DNA from: Bacteroidales bacterium
GTDB taxonomy: Bacteria > Bacteroidota > Bacteroidia > Bacteroidales > UBA932
DNA length: 64,000 nucleotides
NCBI GenBank assembly: GCA_024402135.1
Contig: JAKSJN010000001.1
Location: forward strand, 1-64,000
Direction of reading: 5' to 3'
Positions within the stretch are counted from its first letter, which is position 1, and each line of letters starts with the position of its first letter. Shown here in pieces: positions 1 through 10,344 of this stretch. Both the position numbers and the translations under genes were made by a program. Below the pieces are notes generated by a model. It did no database searches. It saw only the letters and a program-made list of their open reading frames with translations, and was not told the origin of the DNA.

Positions 1-1
1 G

Positions 2-55
2 GGCATGAAGGCGCTGGAACTGTTCACCACAATAACCAGCGAATCCATTTTTTGA
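2..55 (+). CDS. Possible 3' end of a gene cut by the window edge
   Basis: One frame is open from the first bases to a TGA at 53-55 and would encode the last 17 residues of a protein (ending ...TSESIF). An inverted repeat TTTTGAG/CTCAAAA follows at about 49-70 and could act as a terminator. The fragment is too short to identify; it is inferred only from the open frame and the hairpin. Confidence 0.2.
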   Translation, partial: GMKALELFTTITSESIF

Positions 56-83
56 GATTATAAACTCAAAATTTACTATACAA

Positions 84-116
84 ATGAAAATACTCGGCAA
101 CATCATCTGGTTGTAG
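84..116 (+). pseudogene. Start of a YccF-like gene, truncated after 10 codons
   Basis: An ATG at 84 opens a frame reading MKILGNIIWL and then stops (TAG 114-116). Those ten residues match the usual N-terminus of small YccF-domain membrane proteins, which normally continue for about 120 residues with several membrane helices. Nothing downstream in any frame looks like the rest of such a protein. I infer a deletion remnant. The rest of 117-354 shows no gene. Confidence 0.3.
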
Positions 117-354
117 ATGCTAGTCGAAATTTGAACAGAATGCTCACGGAAACTGAACAGTTTCCACCACCGCAATTATAGAGAAAAATCAACGTTTGAG
201 GCAGAAAATCGCTTCAGACAAGCAGATTTCTGAAAAATAGTTTGTTTTGGCGCTAAATCTTTCCGTCCGGCAAAGTGATTACGGGAAGACAAGGCTGAAT
301 TTGATTTCGTAGAGCCTTTGCACTTCGGAATGGGATTCACGTTCACATGTGATA

Positions 355-939
355 TTATTTCATATGTCTAGGCCTTATGTCTTCGACTTCTCTGCCAGAC
401 TTTAAGATTGACATGATTCCACTGAAATGATATGAAAGGGTCCTGCTGACATTCTCATCCGAGAAATCCTCAGGACGCTTCACACAAAGTGCGGCGATGC
501 CACAGGCAACCGGCCACATCTGCCTGAAGAGAAAATCTGCTTGTTCTTCAGTGAGCCCATAACCTTGTCCCGCATTAGTAAGACACTCCCTGGCGATTTT
601 CTCAGCAATCTCAGGACGTGATTTCTTACCTAGAAAGAGCATCTGGAAAAGATTCGATTCATTCTTGGCATAGGAGACGAGTCTCATTCCAAACTCCTTG
701 AATGCAGGAAAATAATCCATTACGCCATCCATGTGATCGACGAATGACTTTTCTGCGGCCATCCATATCGCATCCATCACCTCATTCATGTCCCTGAACA
801 TGGTGAACATTGGACTGGATGAAGTGCCGAGTTCCTTTCCTAGAGCTCTGGCACTCACGGCATCATATCCACTGGCTCTCACTATCCTGAGTCCTGCAGC
901 TACTATGTCTTCTTTTGTGAATCGTGGTTGTCTTGGCAT
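355..939 (-). CDS. TetR/AcrR-family transcriptional regulator
   Basis: This 194-residue protein has the TetR layout: an N-terminal helix-turn-helix of about 50 residues (FTKEDIVAAGLRIVRASGYDAVSARALGKELGTSSSPMF region) followed by an all-helical ligand-binding and dimer domain. The frame is open further upstream to 1005, but a good -7 box (TATATTTGC, 968-976) lies inside that extension, so I take the ATG at 937-939 (MPRQPRFTKED). It is divergent from the outer-membrane receptor gene at 1113 and shares its control region. By analogy with other TetR pairs it probably represses itself and the receptor gene, but the ligand cannot be told from sequence. Confidence 0.85.
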   Translation of the reverse strand: MPRQPRFTKEDIVAAGLRIVRASGYDAVSARALGKELGTSSSPMFTMFRDMNEVMDAIWMAAEKSFVDHMDGVMDYFPAFKEFGMRLVSYAKNESNLFQMLFLGKKSRPEIAEKIARECLTNAGQGYGLTEEQADFLFRQMWPVACGIAALCVKRPEDFSDENVSRTLSYHFSGIMSILKSGREVEDIRPRHMK

Positions 940-967
940 ATTCCAAACAGATGTTATATAACGTACT

Positions 968-976
968 GCAAATATA
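968..976 (-). promoter_or_regulatory. -7 promoter box for the tetR gene
   Basis: On the minus strand the sequence reads TATATTTGC, matching the Bacteroidota -7 consensus TAnnTTTG. It sits about 30 bp upstream of the chosen ATG at 939, which supports that start over the longer frame. Confidence 0.6.
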
Positions 977-1022
977 TTATTCTTTTTTAGATTATAAAAT
1001 AACATGCGTTGGGTAACATGTG

Positions 1023-1053
1023 TTGTTTATGCTGATTTTATGTCTATCTTTGC
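1023..1053 (+). promoter_or_regulatory. Promoter of the outer-membrane receptor gene
   Basis: TTG at 1023-1025 and TATCTTTGC at 1045-1053, with 19 bp between them, fit the Bacteroidota -33/-7 pattern. The start codon of the receptor gene is 60 bp downstream. Confidence 0.65.
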
Positions 1054-1112
1054 AGCGTAAAACAAAATATGAAAGCCTACAGTAGGCAAAAACAGATAAG
1101 AAAATATAGAAT

Positions 1113-3461
1113 ATGAAAAAGATAATCTTAACGATTTTGATAGCGGTGTCGATGCCGGCAGTCGTCTTTGCAGCGAGCGATTGGAAAGGAAAGATAATAG
1201 ATGACAAAGGGGAGCCTGTGCCTTATGCAAATGTGGTTGTCCTTTCTGCCAAGGATTCGACCGTGGTGGCGGGAACGACCACTTCCGATGATGGATCCTT
1301 CAACATCAAGACTGATGGAAAGGACCAGATTCTTATGGTAGCCATGATAGGATACAAGACAGAATATCTGAATTCATTTGGCAACACCTCGATTACGTTG
1401 ATGCCAGATACCGAATATCTTGACGGGGCGCTGGTATCGGTAGTAGTACCGAAGACGACGCTTACAGGCGAGGGATTGAAGACGACCGTGCGAGGCTCTG
1501 TCCTGGAAGATGTCGGCACTGCAAATGATGTTCTTGCACGTACACCCGGGATAATCAGGAGTCAGGACGGTCTTCAGGTCATCGGGAAAGGCTCTCCCCA
1601 AGTCTACATCAACGGCAGGAAGATGTCCGATATGACGGAACTCGACCGTCTGCAGAGCAATGAAATCCAGAGTGTGGAGGTAATCACGAATCCCGGCTCG
1701 CAATATAGTGCGAGCGTACGCAGCGTCATCCGCATCAGGACCGTGAAGCATCAAGGCGATGGATTCGGATTCAATGCGGGGGTTACGGACGAACAGTCCA
1801 TCCATAATGGTTACAATGATCCATCAGGATACATTAATGCGAATTACCGCCACAACGGGATTGACGTGTTTGCAGGTGCAAATGCTCTTAAGTTTACTTC
1901 CCGTCAGGAGAGCGAAATGTCACAGGAGACCTTCGGGACTCCGGGTTTCAAGCAGGAAGGCACATTGGATTTCGTGCAGAAGATGACGAACGTAGGTGCT
2001 AACGGCGGACTCAACTGGCAGATTTCGGACAATCATTCCCTCGGATTCCGCCTTGAGGCGGATATGAATCCTAAAGTTGATGTCCATCAGATAATAGATG
2101 AAGAAATCTTTGAGGGAGGAAATAAGACTGACCGACTCCTTGCCGAGGGTAAACACAAAAATGACAATATGCCATACGGGATATCTGCCAACGCTTATTA
2201 CAATGGTCGCGCAGGCAAACTGGGCATTGACTTCAATGCAGATTACTATGGGATGAGAACTTCGCAGGATGCTCACACCATGGAAAAGAGCACAACGGGA
2301 CAGAACGATGACGTCAATTACCTGTCACATAGCGGCAGCAGAATGTATGCGGCAAAGCTCGTGCTTTCGTATCCGATCTGGCAGGGAACGCTTCAGGCAG
2401 GTACGGAAGACGTATTCTCCCGTAGGAATGACGATTACACCATCAACAGCACCGCAGTGCCTTCGTCTGCGTCGAAGGTGAGCGAGGATAATATAGCCCT
2501 GTTTGCATCATATGGTTTCTATTTGCAGAAGGTCGGGCAGTTCAGTGCCGGAGTACGCTATGAGCATGTCAAATACGCATACGACGACATCAAAGGCTCC
2601 GACGACCTTGACAGGAAGTATGACAATGTCTTCCCGACGATCTCTTATGCCAACGCATTCGGCCCTGTCCAGATGCAGATGAGCTATAGTGCCAAGACGC
2701 AAAGGCCTGATTTCCAGTCGCTCAGCAGTGCAGTTCGCTACCATAGCCGATATATATACCAAAGTGGCAATGCGAAACTCCAACCGCAGACAAACCATGA
2801 TCTGGGTTTGAACGTCAACTGGAAATGGCTCACTATGGTGACGCAGTACTCCCGTTTAAACGACGCCATCTCGCAGTGGTCGGAGCTGTACAATGACAAG
2901 GGCGTGGTGCTGGTTCATCCGACGAACTTGGACAGGCCGGTCAGAACACTCGCATGGTTCATGAACGCCGCACCTACAATAGGAATCTGGACTATGAATT
3001 ATACGGTCGGAGTGCAGCAGCAATGGCTCACTCTCGATATGCCGGACCCGCGCGAGATCACCAGCCGCAGGGAAGTCTCCTTCAGCGACAAGCCGATGTT
3101 CATCGCGCAGCTTTTCAACACTCTCAGGTTCAAGAATGACTGGCAGATAGAGTTCGGAGGAGAATTCCACAGCAAGGCTTATTCCCAGAACGCAATGCTT
3201 ACGAACAACTACCTAGATATCTCTGCCGCCGTTCAGAAATCATTTTTCGACGAGACCCTCGTCCTGAGACTTGAAGGGTCCGACCTTGCCGGACTTGGCA
3301 GATATGATGTGATGACCGACTGTGGAAGCCATATCATCTACCAGACCAACCGTATGGATACTCAAAGGGTGAAGTTCTCCATCAGGTACAACTTCAATAC
3401 AGCCCAGAGCAAATACAAGGGCACCGGTGCTGGTTCTGACGTGAAGAGCAGAATGAGATAA
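1113..3461 (+). CDS. TonB-dependent-receptor-like outer-membrane beta-barrel protein
   Basis: The 782-residue product starts with a cleavable signal peptide (MKKIILTILIAVSMPAVVFA), then a carboxypeptidase-regulatory-like beta-sandwich (about residues 23-100, WKGKIIDDKGEPVPYANVVV), a plug-like region (about 110-210, with VYINGRKM and IQSVEVITNPGSQY) and a long C-terminal barrel ending in an alternating pattern (VKFSIRYNF) followed by a short polar tail. This is the architecture of the family usually annotated as outer membrane beta-barrel protein / TonB-dependent receptor without a SusD partner. Its location is the outer membrane; the substrate is unknown. The divergent TetR gene is the likely regulator. 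Such TetR-receptor pairs are often involved in export or uptake of small molecules, but that is inference. Confidence 0.8.
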   Translation: MKKIILTILIAVSMPAVVFAASDWKGKIIDDKGEPVPYANVVVLSAKDSTVVAGTTTSDDGSFNIKTDGKDQILMVAMIGYKTEYLNSFGNTSITLMPDTEYLDGALVSVVVPKTTLTGEGLKTTVRGSVLEDVGTANDVLARTPGIIRSQDGLQVIGKGSPQVYINGRKMSDMTELDRLQSNEIQSVEVITNPGSQYSASVRSVIRIRTVKHQGDGFGFNAGVTDEQSIHNGYNDPSGYINANYRHNGIDVFAGANALKFTSRQESEMSQETFGTPGFKQEGTLDFVQKMTNVGANGGLNWQISDNHSLGFRLEADMNPKVDVHQIIDEEIFEGGNKTDRLLAEGKHKNDNMPYGISANAYYNGRAGKLGIDFNADYYGMRTSQDAHTMEKSTTGQNDDVNYLSHSGSRMYAAKLVLSYPIWQGTLQAGTEDVFSRRNDDYTINSTAVPSSASKVSEDNIALFASYGFYLQKVGQFSAGVRYEHVKYAYDDIKGSDDLDRKYDNVFPTISYANAFGPVQMQMSYSAKTQRPDFQSLSSAVRYHSRYIYQSGNAKLQPQTNHDLGLNVNWKWLTMVTQYSRLNDAISQWSELYNDKGVVLVHPTNLDRPVRTLAWFMNAAPTIGIWTMNYTVGVQQQWLTLDMPDPREITSRREVSFSDKPMFIAQLFNTLRFKNDWQIEFGGEFHSKAYSQNAMLTNNYLDISAAVQKSFFDETLVLRLEGSDLAGLGRYDVMTDCGSHIIYQTNRMDTQRVKFSIRYNFNTAQSKYKGTGAGSDVKSRMR

Positions 3462-3486
3462 CAAATAAAAAATGTATGGTATTTTC

Positions 3487-3520
3487 TTGACTCGTACCCT
3501 ACGGCAATATATATCTTTGC
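3487..3520 (+). promoter_or_regulatory. Promoter of the merR operon
   Basis: TTG at 3487-3489 and TATCTTTGC at 3512-3520 resemble the -33 and -7 elements; the spacing (22 bp) is slightly long. The ATG of the MerR gene follows 28 bp downstream. Confidence 0.55.
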
Positions 3521-3548
3521 AGGCGTTAACAATCAGTGCACAGATGTT

Positions 3549-4373
3549 ATGGATAAAAATCGTTTGAAAATCGGGGAGTTCTCACGACTTGGCAGAGTCA
3601 CAGTGCGGGCTCTGCGGCATTACGAAGAGATTGGCCTCTTGCGGCCGGAAATAATTGACCGCGAAACGGGCTACCGCTATTATGCCGTGGGCCAGCTGCA
3701 GAAGATTCAAAGCATCACAACGCTCAAGAGCCTGGGATATTCGCTTGAGGAGATACGAGACCTTTGGGAAGACGACAGCCATTTCCCTTCGATTGAGTCT
3801 CTTGAGGAGAAGATCAGGGCCTGCAAAGCCGAGCTTGAGGTGCTGAAGGAGCGCGAACGGATGCTTAAGGCCGTGGTGGCTTCCCAGAAGAAATTACACA
3901 AAATGGAAAATATTTATTTTGAAAGCCTGCCTGCAATCACTGTGGCATCACACCGTACAATCATCCCTTCCTACCAGGACCTCGGACGCCTGTGCTGCGA
4001 AGTCATCGGTCCTGAAATGGCCCGCCTGGGCTGTGAGTGCCCGGAACCGGGCTACAGCTACACCATCGAGCACGGAGGATACAAGCCTCAGGATATTGAC
4101 ATCGAGTATTGCGAGAAAGTGACCTGCAAGGGGAATGATTCGGACATCATCAGATTCAAGGACATACCGGAAGTTCCGAAGGCGGCCTGCTTGAAGGTTT
4201 TCGGTGAGTATGGCAAGCTGTATCAGGCCTACATTGACCTATTTGCATGGCTCGAAAAGGAAAACTATAAGATTGCGGGTGATCCGCGTGCAGTCTACAT
4301 AGACGGAATATGGAATCAGGAAGATTCGGACAAATGGCTGACTATCATCCAGGTTCCGGTGGAAACAAATTAG
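3549..4373 (+). CDS. MerR-family regulator with GyrI-like effector domain
   Basis: The 274-residue protein has an N-terminal MerR winged helix (KIGEFSRLGRVTVRALRHYEEIGLL, DRETGYRYY; residues about 6-75), a coiled-coil linker (residues about 80-120, rich in E, K and R) and a C-terminal domain of about 150 residues that fits the GyrI-like/effector-binding fold (YFESLPAITVASHR... through WLTIIQVPVE). This layout is the BmrR/multidrug-sensor type. It leads a short operon with a GNAT acetyltransferase and a YjdF-like protein (16 bp to the next gene), so it is likely to sense a small toxic or aromatic compound and control these two genes. The ligand is not known. Confidence 0.85.
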   Translation: MDKNRLKIGEFSRLGRVTVRALRHYEEIGLLRPEIIDRETGYRYYAVGQLQKIQSITTLKSLGYSLEEIRDLWEDDSHFPSIESLEEKIRACKAELEVLKERERMLKAVVASQKKLHKMENIYFESLPAITVASHRTIIPSYQDLGRLCCEVIGPEMARLGCECPEPGYSYTIEHGGYKPQDIDIEYCEKVTCKGNDSDIIRFKDIPEVPKAACLKVFGEYGKLYQAYIDLFAWLEKENYKIAGDPRAVYIDGIWNQEDSDKWLTIIQVPVETN

Positions 4374-4389
4374 AAATTAACAGAAAGAT

Positions 4390-5040
4390 ATGAACATCAG
4401 ACTTGAAACACCCGAAGATTATTGCGAGGTTGAAGAACTGACCCGCGAAGCATTCTGGAACGTTTACGCACCGGAATGTGTTGAACATTTCGTGCTGCAC
4501 AATTACAGAAGCAATCCGGATTTCATTCCCGAGTTGGATTTTGTGATGGAGGAAGATGGCAAGATCATCGGCCACGTGATGTATTCCAAGGCGGAAATAA
4601 TAAGCGAAGATGGCAGCTCGATGCCTGCCTGGACGTTCGGCCCTATCAGCATTCATCCCGACTGGAAGCGCAAGGGATATGGCCTCAAATTGCTGAACTA
4701 TTCGATCGAGAAGGCCCGCGAAATGGGGGTAGGAGTGTTATGTATGGAAGGCAACATCGAATTCTACAAACACGCGGGATTTGTCCTTGCCAGTTCCCTT
4801 GGCATACACTATCACGCGGAGCCGAAGGAGTCAGAGGTGCCGTACTTTCTTGCGCAGGAACTGATCCCAGGATACCTGAAAGGGGTAGAGGGTACCTATC
4901 ACACTCCGAAAGGATATTACATCGCATTCGAAAACCCTGAAGCATTCAACGAATTCGATGCGGCATTCCCGCCGAAGGAAAAGAAACATCAGGAAGGGCA
5001 GATAGTTGATGACTGCACTGTGAATCCCAATGAAGCCTGA
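4390..5040 (+). CDS. GNAT-family N-acetyltransferase
   Basis: The 216-residue product begins MNIRLETPEDY and shows the GNAT core: beta-strand 4 and the acetyl-CoA pyrophosphate loop (FGPISIHPDWKRKGYGLKLL, with the R/Q-x-x-G-x-G/A pattern at RKGYGL) around residues 88-105, followed by CMEGNIEFYKHAGF. The family transfers the acetyl group of acetyl-CoA to an amine; this cytosolic branch is often annotated as predicted acetyltransferase YhbS-like. The C-terminal 60 residues are an extension with no motif I recognise. It lies between a MerR sensor and a YjdF-like gene, and its 3' end overlaps the latter by 11 bp, so coupled translation is likely. Confidence 0.8.
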   Translation: MNIRLETPEDYCEVEELTREAFWNVYAPECVEHFVLHNYRSNPDFIPELDFVMEEDGKIIGHVMYSKAEIISEDGSSMPAWTFGPISIHPDWKRKGYGLKLLNYSIEKAREMGVGVLCMEGNIEFYKHAGFVLASSLGIHYHAEPKESEVPYFLAQELIPGYLKGVEGTYHTPKGYYIAFENPEAFNEFDAAFPPKEKKHQEGQIVDDCTVNPNEA

Positions 5041-5476
5041 GCAACAGCTCCGATTCCGCTCTGTCAGTAGCCTCCATACTCTTACCATCCTGTTTGAAGA
5101 CCCTTTCTGGATCGGTCTTTTTGAGATAACTGAGGACAATCAGATGCAGGTGTGCAAAGTGACTTTCGGAGCAGAGCCGACAGATCAGGAGGTAATAGAA
5201 TTTATAGACAAAAACTGGAATCAGCTGAAATATAGCCGACCAATTGAAACCGAGGTGAAGCCAAGGCCCAGAAATCCCAAGCGGCAATTGAGGGAAGCAA
5301 GAAGACAGACCCAGAATACTGGTATCGGCACCAAATCGCAACAGGCACTGAAACTTCAGCAAGAAGAGAATAAACAGGTACGCAAGGCCCTCTCCAAAGA
5401 ACAAAGAGACGTTGATAAAGAGCGGAAATTCGAGCTCAAACAGGCTAAAAGGAAAGAGAGACATCGAGGCCATTAA
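5030..5476 (+). CDS. YjdF-like protein (DUF2992 family)
   Basis: The 148-residue product has an N-terminal globular part (LTILFEDPFWIGLFEITEDNQMQVCKVTFG followed by EPTDQEVIEFI) and a strongly basic, charged, probably helical C-terminus (residues about 75-148, repeated K/R/Q/E). This is the pattern of the Bacillus subtilis YjdF family. In Firmicutes yjdF is controlled by a riboswitch that binds azaaromatic compounds; I see no such RNA here, and a MerR protein at the head of the operon may take that role (inference). The biochemical activity of the family is unknown to me. The start overlaps the GNAT stop (ATGAAGCCTGA). Confidence 0.75.
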   Translation: MKPEQQLRFRSVSSLHTLTILFEDPFWIGLFEITEDNQMQVCKVTFGAEPTDQEVIEFIDKNWNQLKYSRPIETEVKPRPRNPKRQLREARRQTQNTGIGTKSQQALKLQQEENKQVRKALSKEQRDVDKERKFELKQAKRKERHRGH

Positions 5477-5638
5477 AACAGCAGACTCATTCCCAAAATC
5501 GTTATCCTGCTTTCAGGCGTTACTGGCGCGTTGGCGTATTCTTTTGTCCGTTATACTTTTATGCCCGCAATCAATTTGGCACTGTCAAACTGGATGCGAT
5601 TTCCAGTCTTCCTTCACTGTCCGAAGATACGGTTATAA

Positions 5639-5971
5639 AGTTCCAGCTCATTCCAACTGATAGAGAGTGCGGGAGAGATGCTTTCATCAATCCTTGACAA
5701 GTCGATATTCTGGCAGACCCACTCCCAGGTGGTTGTGTCAGATCGCCAGAAAACCGTTTTGAACATTTATCTTGACGGCTACTGCGGCAAGCTCAATGTC
5801 AAGAACTGGGCAAAGCAGGCTAAAGTGTCGGATGATACTGCTGGCAGGGACGTGAAAGATCTTACTGAGAAGGGAATTCTTGTCCCTCAGCCTGGAAGGG
5901 TGAGGGATGTCTCATACGGTATTTCCATATCAGCGGACAGGACTCTCGTTCCAGGCCCTAAGGACGAATAA
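5639..5971 (+). pseudogene. C-terminal winged-helix remnant of a Fic (DUF4172-type) protein
   Basis: An open frame of 111 codons begins just after a TAA at 5636-5638; the first ATG is at 5678. From there the product reads ILDKSIFWQTHS, SDRQKTVLNIYLDG, KLNVKNWAKQAKVSDDTAGR, DVKDLTEKGIL. That pattern is the C-terminal winged helix of Fic proteins with an N-terminal DUF4172 domain (FW..H, ER/DRQ..VLN.LLDG, KW.K..K.S.DTA.RD...L...GIL). The Fic catalytic core (HPFxxGNGR) and N-terminus are absent from both strands upstream. I read this as the decayed end of a Fic gene; translation of a free DNA-binding domain from 5678 cannot be ruled out. The stretch 5477-5638 holds no recognisable gene. Confidence 0.6.
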
Positions 5972-5987
5972 TCTTCATCAATAATGC

Positions 5988-6173
5988 CTAGAACTGCAAG
6001 AAGTTCCAGCTGACACATACGCCAATGTAAGGAGCAGGGAAGACCTGGTTGTTATGTAGAGCAACTCCATACCCAGCTTGGAGCCCGATGCCCCAGCGCT
6101 TGGGCTTCTGGTATGGGGCTATCTTAAAAATCTGGGAATAGAATTCCAAACAGAATCTACCTCCAGGCGTCAC
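5988..6173 (-). pseudogene. C-terminal fragment resembling a mobile-element-associated membrane/barrel protein
   Basis: A 61-codon frame ends with KRWGIGLQAGYGVALHNNQV and PYIGVCVSWNFLQF, an ending typical of short Bacteroidota proteins found in prophages and conjugative elements (G-x-Q-x-G-Y-G ... PYIG.G.S.N). Only this tail is present; its upstream part is replaced by the 3' end of the neighbouring thiamine gene, which it overlaps by 17 bp. I take it as a remnant, with the exact family uncertain. Confidence 0.35.
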
Positions 6174-6693
6174 CCAGCACCATCACGCCGCCAAAGCCGA
6201 ACTCCGCAGCCTTGGAGATATTCTCTGGGCATACGCCTCCCAGAGCCATGACAGAGGAATCGATGATGCCGGAGTCGCGGGCGGCGAACATCTCTTCATT
6301 GGAAAATGCGGCAGTATAGCCTGCCTTTGAAATTGAATTGAAGATGGGGCTCAGGCTCATGTATGTGAACCCGCGTCCCTTGCACGCCGCCAGTTCCTCA
6401 ATGCTGTGGCAGGAAATGGAAACGTGCCCCTTCCAGCCGTCGGGGGCGGAAGGATTGCGGGAGTTGAGATGCACCCCGCAGAGCCCGAACTCCTCAAGAA
6501 GTCCGAAGTGGTCATGGATGACGATCCTGTCATGATAACATGCAGGAATCTCCCGGAGGAGACTCCTGCATTCATCTATGGTGCTTCCCGGCTTTCTCAG
6601 ATGCAGACGCTCCAGTCCGGCTTGGAACTTTGCCGTGATGGCAGCTGCCTCGCCCGGAAAGAAATGGGGGAGTGTGATGACGATGTAGAGCAT
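6157..6693 (-). CDS. ThiE/TenI-family protein, second copy in the thiamine operon
   Basis: This 178-residue TIM-barrel protein is shorter than the true ThiE of the same operon. It shows ThiE/TenI motifs: RLHLRKPGST near residue 30, GVHLNSR near 73, SLSPIFNSISKAGY near 113-126 and ALGGVCPENI plus GGVMVLGDAW at the end. The SPIF.S.SK.GY segment corresponds to the ThiE GPIF.T.TK loop rather than the catalytic histidine loop of TenI (GHV/I), so it is unclear whether it is a thiamine-phosphate synthase or a thiazole tautomerase-like protein. It is the last gene of the operon, 1 bp after thiH, and so is expressed with thiazole synthesis genes. Confidence 0.75.
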   Translation of the reverse strand: MLYIVITLPHFFPGEAAAITAKFQAGLERLHLRKPGSTIDECRSLLREIPACYHDRIVIHDHFGLLEEFGLCGVHLNSRNPSAPDGWKGHVSISCHSIEELAACKGRGFTYMSLSPIFNSISKAGYTAAFSNEEMFAARDSGIIDSSVMALGGVCPENISKAAEFGFGGVMVLGDAWR

Positions 6694-6694
6694 G

Positions 6695-7819
6695 CTACCT
6701 GAAAAGGTCGAAAGATGCGTCCCAGTCCTTGAACACAGGCTCTCGGCCGATCTCCCTGAGTCTTGCGGTAATCTCGGCGGCAGTTCTCTCGTCGCTCACC
6801 GAGAACTGCTCAAGTGCCTGAGGGTAGGTGTAATATCCACCAGGGTTGGTCTTGGACTCCGCCGACATGGTGGTCACGCCAAGCGTAGCCATGTTGTCGC
6901 GGATCACCTGCGGCTCACGGGTTGAATATGAGATGTCAACGTCGTGGTCGAAGATGCGCATGGCAAAGGTGGCTTGGGCAAGTTCGCGGTCGGTCATGAA
7001 GCAGTTGGGCTGGAATCCCTCGTTGCAGGCAGGTCGCATGCGCGGGAAGTTGACGCTGTACTTTGTGCGCCAGTAGTGCTTCTGCAGGTAGCGCAGATGG
7101 TAGGCCATCATGGTCACATCCGTGCGCCATTCCTTCTCAAGGCCTATGAGGACACCCATGCCTATGGAGTGTACCCCTGCCTGGCCCATGCGGTCGAAGC
7201 CGTTGCAGCGCCACTCGAAGTTGGCCTTCTGCCCGCGCGGATGGTAGATGTTGTAGTTCTCCCTGTGGTAGGTCTCCTGAAAGCAGATTACGCCGTTGAG
7301 GCCGTGGTCGCACAGTTCCCTGTACTCTTCGGCTGCCAGAGGCATGACCTCTATCTTGATGTTGGAGAAGTACTTCTTGGCAATGTCGATTGCCTTGGCA
7401 AGGTACGGCACGCCGGCCTTTGCGGGGTTCTCTCCGGTCACGAGAAGGATGTTCTCGAATGGCGCGAGCTTCTTGATTGCCTTGTATTCGTCCTCTATCT
7501 GCTCCGGCGTGAGGATGGTGCGTGCCATCTTGTTCTGCACGTGGAAGCCGCAGTAGACGCAGCTGTTGGAGCAGGAGTTGGTTATGTAGAGGGGGATGAA
7601 CATTGACATGGTCTTGCCGAACCTCTCCTGTGTGTATTTGCGCGAGAGGCGGGCCATGGTTTCAAGGTATGGCTTGGCGGCGGGTGACAGGAGGGCCATG
7701 AAGTCTTCTACGTCGCAGTGCTCTTTGGAGAGGGCGCGGCGGACGTCGCTGTCGGTTTTGGAGGCTATCTTTGCCGTAGTCTCGTCCCAGTCATATTTCT
7801 TTAATTCTTCACTGAACAT
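6695..7819 (-). CDS. thiH: 2-iminoacetate synthase ThiH
   Basis: The 374-residue radical-SAM enzyme cleaves tyrosine to dehydroglycine (2-iminoacetate) and p-cresol for building the thiazole of thiamine. The radical-SAM cluster motif C-x3-C-x2-C is visible as TNSCSNSCVYCGFHV (residues about 82-96), with the biotin/thiamin-synthesis-associated C-terminal domain after it (MSAESKTNPGGYYTYP, EQFSVSDERT). Full length compared with known ThiH. It works with ThiG and ThiS made by the same operon; 26 bp separate it from thiF upstream. Confidence 0.95.
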   Translation of the reverse strand: MFSEELKKYDWDETTAKIASKTDSDVRRALSKEHCDVEDFMALLSPAAKPYLETMARLSRKYTQERFGKTMSMFIPLYITNSCSNSCVYCGFHVQNKMARTILTPEQIEDEYKAIKKLAPFENILLVTGENPAKAGVPYLAKAIDIAKKYFSNIKIEVMPLAAEEYRELCDHGLNGVICFQETYHRENYNIYHPRGQKANFEWRCNGFDRMGQAGVHSIGMGVLIGLEKEWRTDVTMMAYHLRYLQKHYWRTKYSVNFPRMRPACNEGFQPNCFMTDRELAQATFAMRIFDHDVDISYSTREPQVIRDNMATLGVTTMSAESKTNPGGYYTYPQALEQFSVSDERTAAEITARLREIGREPVFKDWDASFDLFR

Positions 7820-7845
7820 TGTTTTTTGTTTAGAGGAGGATAACC

Positions 7846-8640
7846 TTATTTTTTACACGGCATGAAGGCATACTCCTGCAACTCAGTGATTGCAGGATTC
7901 TTGCCGCAGAGCGGGCAATCCTCATTTCTGTCAAATTCCATATGCATGAACTCCATTGAACGCGCATCGAAAGTCAGCAGCGAATTGGTCAGCAGCTGTC
8001 CTGTCTGTGCCAGATATTTCAGCGCTTCGCACGCCTGTATCGTACCCATGATGCCTACGGCAGGGCTCAGTACACCCACGGTAGAGCAGGTCTCTACCTG
8101 ACTGCGTTCGGGCGGTTCGGGGAAGAGGCAGCGATAGCAGGCCGTACCCGACACGTGGGTCATCACATGTCCTCCCCATTTCAATACGCCTCCGCAGCAG
8201 AATGCCTTGCCGGCCATCACGCAGGCGTCGTTGACCAGATACTTTGACGCAAATGTGTCGGTGCAGTCAATCACAAAGTCGTAAGGCGAGATGATGTCGA
8301 GAGCATTGTCCTGGGTAAGGAATGTGGGGTAGGTCTCTACCTTTACATCAGGATTGATGCGCGATATCTTTTCGCTGGCAGAACACACTTTCTTCTTGCC
8401 AAGGTCATCGCTGAAGTGTATCACCTGCCGCTGCAGGTTGTCGAGTGACACAAAATCACCGTCCACGATGCCTATTGTGCCTACACCCGAAGCCGCCAGA
8501 TACAGAGCGCAGGGTGAGCCAAGCCCGCCTGCCCCTATAAGCAGCACCTTGCCCCGGAGCAAGCGTTCCTGCCCCTCGGTGCCAAAGTCTTCGAGCCGCA
8601 GATGCCGCGAATATCGGGTATGCTGTTCAGAGTTCAGCAT
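7846..8640 (-). CDS. thiF: ThiF-type adenylyltransferase (ThiF/MoeB/HesA family)
   Basis: The 264-residue protein adenylates the C-terminal GG of the sulphur carrier ThiS. It has the Rossmann ATP-binding loop IGAGGLGSP (residues about 32-40), the arginine finger region (NLQRQV), the aspartate segment DCTDTF near residue 127, and two zinc CxxC pairs (CYRC near 169 and CPLC near 244). The start overlaps nothing and leaves 3 bp to the thiC stop. Operon position makes ThiF more likely than MoeB. Confidence 0.92.
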   Translation of the reverse strand: MLNSEQHTRYSRHLRLEDFGTEGQERLLRGKVLLIGAGGLGSPCALYLAASGVGTIGIVDGDFVSLDNLQRQVIHFSDDLGKKKVCSASEKISRINPDVKVETYPTFLTQDNALDIISPYDFVIDCTDTFASKYLVNDACVMAGKAFCCGGVLKWGGHVMTHVSGTACYRCLFPEPPERSQVETCSTVGVLSPAVGIMGTIQACEALKYLAQTGQLLTNSLLTFDARSMEFMHMEFDRNEDCPLCGKNPAITELQEYAFMPCKK

Positions 8641-8643
8641 GGC

Positions 8644-10344
<1,701 letters not shown>

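Noticed and set aside
5030-5476. YjdF riboswitch upstream of the yjdF-like gene
   Set aside because: The gene overlaps the preceding GNAT gene, so there is no leader, and no aptamer-like structure is seen before the operon.
5412-5660. 82-codon plus-strand frame after the yjdF-like gene
   Set aside because: It overlaps the end of the yjdF-like gene in another frame and shows no domain.
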